Shown: positions 56,331 to 64,000 of the stretch, piece after piece
How positions within the stretch are numbered: the stretch's first letter is position 1
How the letters are laid out: each line of letters starts with the position of its first letter
Source: Lotus japonicus
Lineage: Eukaryota; Streptophyta; Magnoliopsida; Fabales; Fabaceae
Assembly (NCBI RefSeq): GCF_012489685.1
Contig: NC_080042.1
Span: 53,992,066 to 54,056,065 of the forward strand
Reading direction: 5' to 3'
Length of the DNA stretch: 64,000 nucleotides
Position numbers and translations under genes: made by a program
The notes under the pieces: generated by a model
Told to the model about the DNA's origin: nothing
The model's input: the letters and a program-made list of their open reading frames with translations, nothing else
The model's database searches: none

Positions 56331-57717
56331 GGTAAATACTACCATACCACAATTGTATCATACATGAGTGATGTGAACCAATAGGAATTGTTTTGACCAT
56401 AAACTTTGACTTCTTTATTTTTCTTTTTAAAAAATAACAAAAAACAAAAAAAAAGATTTGTATTAATTATGTTATGGTCCTAAAAATTTTGTAATTTCAT
56501 TAAGTGGTAACCCAATTTCATGAAACTTCTTTTTTGTGCGTTTTAGAGTTTTCACATTCAGAAAAAGAGATTAAGCTTCATCTTAACCCAGAAATTCATC
56601 TTCATCTTCTTCATTAGCATCTCCCTCACCAAAATCAAAACCCCACTTCATCTTCCACAATCCAGATTTGGAGAAAAGATCAATAAGCCCTCCCTACCAT
56701 ATCAAATCTCCATTCCCTCAAGAGGATTGATTCAGCTTCAAGTATCTCCTACTCATCAAGGATCGATTCCCCCAAGGCCAGAAAAGAAAAAAACGAGAAA
56801 GAGAGAAGGTATACAGTGAAGAGCAAAAGTGGAAGAAAAACATGGGGAACGAATTGCACAACCCCAAGGCTTTAATGTATCCATTCCCTTCATAATATAA
56901 CATCTTCCACATATCAAGCAAAAACGTAGTTGGCCACTTACACGACGCACAAACCCCGCTTCCATTTTGTGCAGCATGAACCAAAATGGTGACACCCAGA
57001 TGATTTCTTCTTCAATTTTTTTTTTTTTTGTGAAATTTCTAGATCGCACTCAGACGTTGAATCCTCACCACCGCCCATCGACCTTGACCCCAAAAGCTCG
57101 ACCCACGTCCTTTGTAGATAGAGAGCTTGACCCACTTCCTTCACAGATTGAGGTTGGAAAACGATGGAGAGATCTAAGATGGTTCCTCCTCCTCGATCTG
57201 GGGTTTGGGTTCTCTGATCTGGGTTGAATCCCCACCATCGCTCAACCCACATCCTTCGCAGATCGAGATTCGAAACCGACCGAGAGATCTAAGACGGTGC
57301 CTCCTCCTCTTCCTTCTGGGTTTTGGGGTTTTTGATTCTCTAATTTGATGGTTGTTACAAAGCTTCAAACTTGACAGCGGTGGTGCTCTGATCTCGATTT
57401 TGGATGTTTTTTTATCGTTTTGTTTTTACTGGGTTTCGCCAAACAAAGCTTGTCATTGTGCAGAGTTTGATTTTCTGGAAATTTTTTTGATGATGAAGAT
57501 GAAGAACTTGATGAAGGAGGAGGAGGAGGGTCATTCTCAATTATTTTATTAACCAAGGACTACTAAGTAACGAATGTAATTTTTAATAACATTTATTTCA
57601 CAGAAAAAAATAAAAGGAGAAAATGCTTAATTAATTACACTTTAGATTTGTTTGATTGGTCCACTTCAGCTCATGTATCATACCCAAACTAAGTCTTGTG
57701 GTATGGTAGCAAGCACC
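56331..57717. mobile_element. Non-autonomous Mutator-like element, 1387 bp, TSD ATGAAAAAT
   Basis: Perfect 9-bp duplications ATGAAAAAT at 56322-56330 and 57718-57726. The left end GGTAAATACTACCATACCAC and the right end, read inwards, GGTGCTTGCTACCATACCAC pair over about 65 bases (also ATGATACATGAG and GGACCAAT). No transposase is present. The interior is GC-richer with UTR/exon-like sequence and an internal duplication (57139-57190 versus 57252-57310), so it may be a Pack-MULE with captured gene fragments. Confidence 0.88.
57139..57310. repeat. Tandem duplication inside the non-autonomous MULE
   Basis: Blocks of the form CTTCxCAGATxGAGxTT..GAGAGATCTAAGAxGGT..CCTCCTCCTC occur twice, ~115 bp apart, with small differences. 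Confidence 0.7.
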
Positions 57718-57726
57718 ATGAAAAAT

Positions 57727-58628
57727 ATGTTGAGATCTCTCTCCAATCCTGTACTGATTCTCCCTGCACCAACAAAATTACCAAATTTACTATACAATTA
57801 ACAGAGGATATAAACAGGGTGTATATTATATTATATGTTAAGACAAAATCATTCCTATATTACAGAAGTTTTTAATAAAATTAATATATTACATGATATT
57901 ACAAACATATTTTGTGTGTTCCTGTGTTTTAATGTTTGATTCAATAAGAAAAAAAAAATTAAAATTACCCAAACGGAACAAGATACACTAAAAATTGTTA
58001 GCTAGAATGAAGAATGTGTTTGTTAATTGGAGGTGGCTGGTGCGAAGCTTCTCAACTGTTCTGGGGGCAGATCAAAGAGTCTTTTGGCGAGAGTGGTCAT
58101 GAACCTGAAAATCACCTTTTATTTTCTTGTGCCCTCTTATATATCCATACCACCTTTTTAGCAATGAACCTGAAAATCACCCTGAAGGAAGAAGGAAGAG
58201 GAAGAAGAAGGAGGAGGAAATTAATGATAATGGAAGAAGGAGGTGAAGGAGAACAATTGCACACATGGATTCAAGTGGTGGTGTGTGTGTGTGTATATGC
58301 CCATATGGAAGCCAGGTATTTATAAAGAAGAATGAATGATGATGAATGATGTATGATGTATGATGTATGACTATGATGAATGATGTATAATGTGAGGCTA
58401 TATGAAGTTATGAACCATATATACATGTTTGTGAAGGACGTATGTGACTCAAATTGGCAAAACCGTATTAAAGCAGTGATGATAAATAAATATCCACTTT
58501 TTGTCAATCATATACCACTTTGACAGTTTTTATCTTTCAAAGCATTTTGTGAAAGTATAAAAAAAATGTATCAATACTTTTCTGTTAACCAAACTATGTT
58601 AGAACCTGCAGACCACTTTTACCCACTG
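57727..58628. other. AT-rich stretch with small duplications and microsatellite
   Basis: ATGAACCTGAAAATCACC is present twice (58099 and 58164). A GATGTAT/GATGAAT microsatellite lies at 58330-58390. No gene recognised. Confidence 0.5.
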
Positions 58629-59323
58629 ATGATTGTAAGACCTGGATTTGCAGAACAAGTTAATTTCCGACTCACGCGTAGAATCAGTGTAAGCGTGACA
58701 GGAGTTTGATATTTGAGAAAGATTAATGAAGAAGAAAGTTCAGGAATTGCTTGAGGAATGTTGCGTAGTTGTTTTCGGAGTTAGTGCGAGTCGTCTGCAC
58801 ACTTGCCTTAGGGCGAGCGTGTCCAGAATAGGCTATTTCGCTCTTAAAGCAACGTTTTGAGTGAGATTTCGAACTCTTGGAAAATTTAAAGATTCTCTTT
58901 ATTTTTCCATCGACCAGCGTTTCATTTCGGAACTCTGGACTATACGCACGATAGGTTTCACTTTTCGGATGTCCGCCGACGCTAATTTCTTTGCTTCGAA
59001 ACCCTAGTTTTGAGCGATGGATGAAGACTTTTTCTATTCGGGATTTTTAACGAAGATTCCGTCCGCGTTGCCAGACTTGTTTCGACATTTCCAATCTTTC
59101 TTCAGTACAAAGTTTTGTCGTTTGAGCATCACAGCAAAAAGTAGTTTTTCGGGACAGACTAACTTACACCGCTTTTGGCGTTTTGGATATCGTTTTTCCC
59201 AAATCCTAGATATTTGTTTTGAGTTCTGGAATTCTGACGCCAGAATCTCTCTTAGAATTTCACGGTGAACGTGCTGCAAAAATCGGAATCGCGAAATTTT
59301 CATTTTCCCGCGATTTCACCCAC

Positions 59324-59335
59324 CTATAAATAGCG
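59324..59335 (+). promoter_or_regulatory. TATA box of the solo LTR
   Basis: CACCTATAAATAGCGCG, ~690 bases into the LTR and conserved with the inverted copy. It sets the sense strand. Confidence 0.6.
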
Positions 59336-60807
59336 CGAAAAAGCAAAATCCTTTCATTTTCTTTCCTCAAGAGCCGTGAGTTTGGGAGAGCAAGGGAGGA
59401 GAAGATTTTCGCGAAAACTTGACCAATCTTCGCGCAGTTCGTCCCTACTTCTAGGTATCGAGGTAACTATCATGATTCTTACCTCTGATTACTGTTTCTG
59501 CTGAGTTTCTGAAGTCGTTTCTGTGCTCACAGTTTTGAGCTTTTTCTAAAATGGTCCGATTTCTTGGATTTCTTGGTTGGGTTATGTTCCTTACGTTCCC
59601 ATGAGCCTAAAACCTCTGTCAGTAATCGCCGATTGCGATTCAGTTGTCCAGGATCTGAAAAACTGTTTCAAAACCTTTTTGTCTCACATTTCGAAACTTT
59701 ATTGTCGAAAAGTCATAATCTGACTTCGTGCCTTTAGGATTTGTTGTCACGGATGTCGTTAGGATCATTGCTGTCAAATTTGTTTTCAGAACTGATAACT
59801 TTGAATTTTGAGCCTTTATTTTGGACCAAAATGCCCCTGGATAGTCGTATTTCGACCCGATTGTCCGAAAATTGTTCCGACAGTTTCTTTGCCTTAGTTT
59901 TACCCTAAAACTACCTTGTGAATTGATTTGGTCGAAGAAAAAGAGCCGAAGCCCTTTTTCCTTTGTGGCCGTGACCTTGTAGTGTTGGGGAGGGAGTTTT
60001 CGTTTTCGAAAACTTGTCTTTTCGTACCCGGATGTCGTATTCTGAAGCTTTAATGCTTTGTCTATCGTTTATGTATTGTATTGCGATCGAACTAATCGAT
60101 TTTGTGTGGATTCTGCTTTGTTTTTCCTCCGAGGTTCAGTTGAAGGAACTTTGGAAGTTTCAAGGCATTCCTGTGAAGGAGATTTGATTTGCGAAGCTGG
60201 ATCAGCTCGAGGTTAGGGCAACTTACATATATTAGCTATGATTGCATGATAGGCGTCGATAAATTCGACTTATTCTTTATCTGATGTTGTTTATGATGAC
60301 GATTTATTGTTATGATTGTTTTCATAACTTATGATATTGATGATGTGTTGAATTGAGCGTTTTGACGCAACTTCGGAGTGGAGATTCATTGATCTGGTGA
60401 TCTTTGATATTTCGGGTTGGATGAACAACCCTAGGCAAGTCCAAATGTGGGGTTTGAGACTTAGCCCTTTGTTGGTATTCGTTGGTTTACTTAGACTTTC
60501 CCCGGGAAACTTCTTTTGGGTGGTTGGTTTTCGGAAAACCTAGAATGAATAGAATTTCGAAAACTAGAGACTTTGGGAGACTTAGACTTTGAGAAATAAA
60601 CTCATAACCTGACTAATTCAATTCAAAACGTTTTTACTAAACGAATAATCATAGGAGAACTAAAGGGGAAAATATTTACGAAAGACGGGGAAAAGTCGGC
60701 TTTTGTTGTGGGTTTGGAGAGTTTTGGAATTGGGGAAAGCCACTAAGGTGAGCTATGGTGATGATTGAAAGTCACCGAGTACTCTAGTACTCTTGGGAGT
60801 GTTGTTC

Positions 60808-61155
60808 GAGTCGTGTTGTATTGACCGGCACAGACTCTGGGCTTTGTTTGTGGGTTTTGTGGTGGGAGTTGTGTTGTATTGACCGACACTAACTCCGAGT
60901 CGTGTTGTATTGACCGACACTGACTCTGGCTTTGATTTTGGGTTTTGTTGTTGGGGTTGTGTTGTATTGACCGACACTAATCCCTTGGGTTATCTTGTTG
61001 TTGGAGCCATGTTGTATTGACCGACACTTAGTGCTCTTGTTGTTTGGGCTGTGTTGTATTGACCGACACTAGACCCTTGTGTATTCTTGTTGATGGAGTT
61101 GTGTTGTATTGACCGACACTTACTCCGAGTTGTGTTGTATTGACCGACACTAACT
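60808..61155 (+). repeat. Tandem hairpin array A (8 units, core GTGTTGTATTGACCGACAC)
   Basis: Eight copies of the core, each flanked by arms that pair with each other: GAGTC/GACTC, GGAGTT/AACTCC, GAGTC/GACTC, GGGGTT/AATCCC, GAGC/GCTC, GGG/CCC, GGAGT/ACTCC, GAGTT/AACTC. The core itself can close GTGT/ACAC. Spacing varies from about 33 to 56 bases. Confidence 0.85.
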
Positions 61156-61241
61156 CATGGGTTTGTTGAGATTGGGTTGTGAGCTAAACACTTTCGTGGT
61201 AAGGGCGATTCGTTGTTTGGCTAACCATATTGCATCAATCG

Positions 61242-61469
61242 GGTGAATAACGGGAATGGTTCACCTGTGCATATCATGGTGAATAACGGGAATGGTTCAC
61301 GTTGCATAAATGATGAATAACGGGAATGGTTCATCATATGGTGAATAACGGGAATGGTTCACCAAGGATGAATAACGGGAATGGTTCATCCAGGATGGAT
61401 AACGGGAATGGTCCATCCATAGTGAAGAACGGGAATGCTTCACTTGTGGCGAACGGGAACGCGTCACAA
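61242..61469 (+). repeat. Tandem hairpin array B (8 units, loop AACGGGAA)
   Basis: Eight units share AACGGGAA. Their arms vary yet stay complementary: GGTGAA/TTCACC, GTGAA/TTCAC, ATGATGAA/TTCATCAT, GGTGAA/TTCACC, GGATGAA/TTCATCC, GGATGGA/TCCATCC, AGTGAAG/CTTCACT, and TTGTG..GCG/CGC..CACAA. Units are 22-28 bases, almost contiguous. Confidence 0.9.
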
Positions 61470-61709
61470 ATCCGGATTCATGATTGCATATCACGCATAC
61501 ATTCATTCTGACTTGAACTGTGTGTTGTTTGGTTATTGAAGCAATGTTAGAGCCATAACATGCTAGGATTGTTTATATATATATATATATCAACATATAT
61601 CTATACCCCATATCACATGTTGAGTGTATATCTACGTATTTCTATGAGTTGACCCTAGCACCTTGGCTTTGGTTTCATGTTTGTGTTTGGGCGGTCGGCC
61701 TGCTGCCAG

Positions 61710-61953
61710 ATGTCGACGGTGGATTGGGTTTCGACGGTCTCTCCCTCGGGGGGATCAGGTTTGAGTTGGTTGACTAACATGCCCCACCGCTTTGGTGATC
61801 GGTCTTGTGGGTCATCGAGCGACGTACCGGGGAAGGGTCATGGAGGACCGGACTGACGAACGTGGACGTCTGACGAAAGGAGCTTTACGACGCATGGAGC
61901 TGAGCTTCAACTTGCCGACTTCAGTTCGCTGTGGACTCGGTACTGGAAGGGTA
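61710..61953 (+). pseudogene. LTR-borne small ORF, third copy
   Basis: ATG 61710 starts MSTVDWVSTVSPSGG, then shifts frame. Near 61804 another frame reads VGHRATYRGRVMEDRTDERG and LRRMELSFNLPTSVRCGLG, matching the HRAxYSGRxMED..SFNLPxxVxCG part of the frame at 171-650. Broken here. Confidence 0.45.
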
Positions 61954-62410
61954 GGTTTAGGCTGGCGTCATGTTTTGTGTAGAGCTCTGATTCGTTTTGC
62001 TTTTGGGACAGGGTAGGTTCCCGACGCATGACTTTTTGTGTGGTTCTCTTACTGAGGGATCACAGTGAGTCAGTCGGATCATAGGGGTCTTTGCTTAGGC
62101 CATTTTAAGGCCGACTTTCTCCTAGTGGGTTGTAATTATAAACTTTCTTACTTACACTTCTGGGTTTGTATACATTTGCCTACGGGCACACTACTTTGGA
62201 GTCACTGCGAGTGCGCGTGACGTGGGAGTGCAGCTGAGGCTGTACATGTTTATATTTGATGTATGTTGGTTAGTTTAGTGGTTGGGTTATGTCTTTACTT
62301 CCTATCGATTTATTTAAAAGGAATCAAACGAAAAAAAAATTACCTGTTTTCCGCGTAAAGATTATTTTGGTTACTAAAGTGACACCTGAAAATCGGGGTG
62401 TTACAATGAT

Positions 62411-62872
62411 CAATTGTACAACGCGATTAGTAATTACATAATCAATTTGAACTAAACACTCGCGAGTCAAGTACAACGCGGTAAGTAAAATGATCAACGT
62501 TTAATCACTTTCAGAGAGGCCCATGTAAATGTGTCTACTACTCCTTTTCTTTTAGACATTGGATTCCTCCTCCTTTACCCGCCACCTATCTCTTTCCGAT
62601 TTCCATTTCCCTCCTCCTATGAATACACAACCTCACGAATTCCATTCATAGTAATGATACAAGTTATGATATATATATACACACCTCTTAACTTCTTTTC
62701 TACCTTCATTTCTATCTATTTCTTTTTTATATATCAATCAAATCACATATTACATTTTTGTTTTCTCTCTCCTTTTTTCCTATCTCTCTCTTCCTCCACC
62801 TCTTCATACCTCATTTTTGAGGTGTGAAGATATAATTATTCTAATAATACTATATATAGTATATGCATACAT
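62411..62872. other. AT/CT-rich spacer
   Basis: Pyrimidine-rich segments and a TA run near 62670. No gene or paired ends recognised. Confidence 0.4.
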
Positions 62873-62881
62873 TTTTTTCTT

Positions 62882-63279
62882 GGTAAATTCCGTGGTACCC
62901 AGAATTTTTTTTTGTGGTACCTACATTAAGTAATTTAATAGAGTATATTATTATCATGGTATTCGAGGTAAATACTACATTTTTAGATTTTACTTCACTT
63001 GTCAATTAACTTTATCTCATTAAATTCATTTTTTAATGAAAAATGTACGAGTGGTGGAAACGAATGATGGTAATGGAGATGCGCGTAAAATGATCATGAT
63101 TGATGGATGAACAAAGCTCAGAAAACACAACTCGCATATCTCACGTCTCTAAGAATAGAACACTGCATTACTATGATAGAACAAAATTAAAATTTTAATC
63201 GATACATGAGTCTTTTTTATTGAACCAAGTCATTTGGGAACCACACCTTAATCTGGCTTAAGGTACCACAGCAAACACA
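62882..63279. mobile_element. Short non-autonomous MULE-type element, 398 bp
   Basis: The left end GGTAAATTCCGTGGTACC and the right end read inwards TGTGTTTGCTGTGGTACC pair. The 9-bp TTTTTTCTT is repeated at 62873-62881 and 63280-63288. The ends resemble those of 56331-57717 (GGTAAAT.. and ..TTGCT..). The duplication is low-complexity, so the call is moderate. Confidence 0.6.
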
Positions 63280-63288
63280 TTTTTTCTT

Positions 63289-64000
63289 TCTATCTTTCTC
63301 GTAAAATAGTCACGTTATATCTATCATTTATCTCTCTTATCTTCTTACTTTTCTTTAATAATCTACTAGATATACATCCCACTTTATTATTCCATGTAAT
63401 ATTTTTTGGTATATATAGTAATACTTTTGAGATTCAATTCAACATTTTAACAAAACAAGAAATCTTTCAACTCATGTCTAAATAGATAAGTGCATGTTTT
63501 TTTTTTTCAAAATCAATGCAAATGTGATATCACATATTTCATGTAGTAACGAAAAAAGTAAAGTTTATCAATGGCAAGAGTTCTACTAATCTCATCAATG
63601 AAGTTCTGTACAACTCTCATAAGCTTTGTAAAACTCTCATAAGAATTACTGACGGTTAGGACGGTCAGAAAATCCTTCAGAAGTTTTCGGTGGATTCACT
63701 GACAGTTAGCCGTTGTAAGCACCGTTGAAAACTTTTCCACCAACAATTTCGCGCGAAAAATTCTTTTACCGCGCTTTCGTGCCAATTATACCGACTGTTT
63801 AATGTTTTATAGGCAGTTTTTCATACACGGATTTCCCCTAAGGGAGACTCTCCAATCTGCAAGATAATCTATGACAAAGATATTATAAAATATTTTTCCA
63901 TTCTGTAACAATTATTTTGAAGTCACGTTCACGCTATTCATTGCTCTGCAACACCATGATAATCGATACTAGCAGCAATAGCTAAAAGCAAAGCATTATT
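63289..64000. other. AT-rich stretch with CACTA-like subterminal words
   Basis: Near 63640-63800, GACGGTTAGGACGGTCAG, GTTTTCGGTGG and CACTGACAGTTAGCCG repeat in inverted forms, like CACTA subterminal repeats. The element end itself is not in the window. Confidence 0.35.

Larger units (their letters stand above)
58634..62405 (+). mobile_element. Solo LTR, 3772 bp, TSD ATGAT
   Basis: It begins TGTAAGACCTGGATTTGC and ends ATCGGGGTGTTACA. ATGAT directly repeats at 58629-58633 and 62406-62410. No gag/pol is present. It is homologous in inverse orientation to 15575-19145 and collinear with 1-1103. It contains a TATA box near 59324, two tandem hairpin arrays (60808-61155 and 61242-61469) and the small LTR ORF relic (61710-61953). 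Confidence 0.92.

Noticed and set aside
60808..61469. Regular repeats that could be mistaken for a CRISPR-like array
   Set aside because: Plant nuclear LTR context, no unique spacers of constant length and no cas genes. The units are hairpins inside an LTR.
1..64000. tRNA, rRNA or organellar insertions
   Set aside because: Nothing recognisable by eye; not excluded for short tRNA genes, which need a tRNAscan run.

Overview
This is nuclear plant DNA, most probably from a legume. It has canonical GT-AG introns, Tat-lineage Ty3/gypsy and L1-type elements, Mutator-like elements with 9-bp target duplications, and a foldback MITE built on the GCTTATG/CATAAGC word that is abundant in legume genomes. 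I recognise one apparently complete host gene. Everything else is transposon, transposon-derived or unassigned AT-rich sequence, as in a repeat-rich gene-poor interval. One 100-N assembly gap lies at 46153-46252.

Layout. 1-1103: 3' part of a long LTR of a family present three times here. 1104-7150: decayed Tat retrotransposon (minus). 7351-11386: small transposon relics and a LINE fragment. 11447-14713: transposase-OTU MULE with 9-bp TSD. 15311-19290: old LTR split by a 3.57-kb solo LTR (15575-19145, TSD GTTTG). 21000-26428: LINE relics, one split by a non-autonomous LTR element (23043-25814, TSD AGAGG). 26990-31081: five-exon PGAP3/PER1-like gene (minus). 32530-36331: LTR-like, LINE, copia-like and foldback relics. 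37467-55198: head-to-head inverted duplication of a wall-associated-kinase-type receptor ectodomain pseudogene, its right arm split by a very young Tat-type retrotransposon (38526-54839, 816-bp LTRs, TSD CTCCC). 56331-57717: non-autonomous MULE (TSD ATGAAAAAT). 58634-62405: 3.77-kb solo LTR (TSD ATGAT). 62882-63279: short MULE-type element.

The young Tat element is the most informative unit. Its gag, protease and reverse transcriptase-RNase H-integrase lie on the minus strand. Between pol and the 3' LTR it carries two genes on the opposite strand, each with its own TATA box: a five-exon, 1139-residue plant-mobile-domain/coiled-coil protein and a 161-residue helical protein. About 2.0 kb of it appears twice, once on each side of the N gap, with only homopolymer-type single-base differences. 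This looks like an unmerged contig overlap, not biology.

The best candidate for something undescribed is the long-LTR family. About 1.4-2.2 kb downstream of a conserved TATA box, both near-complete copies hold tandem arrays of short hairpins whose arms change in a compensatory way while the loops stay constant. All three copies also keep traces of one small reading frame. I could not search databases, so novelty is untested.
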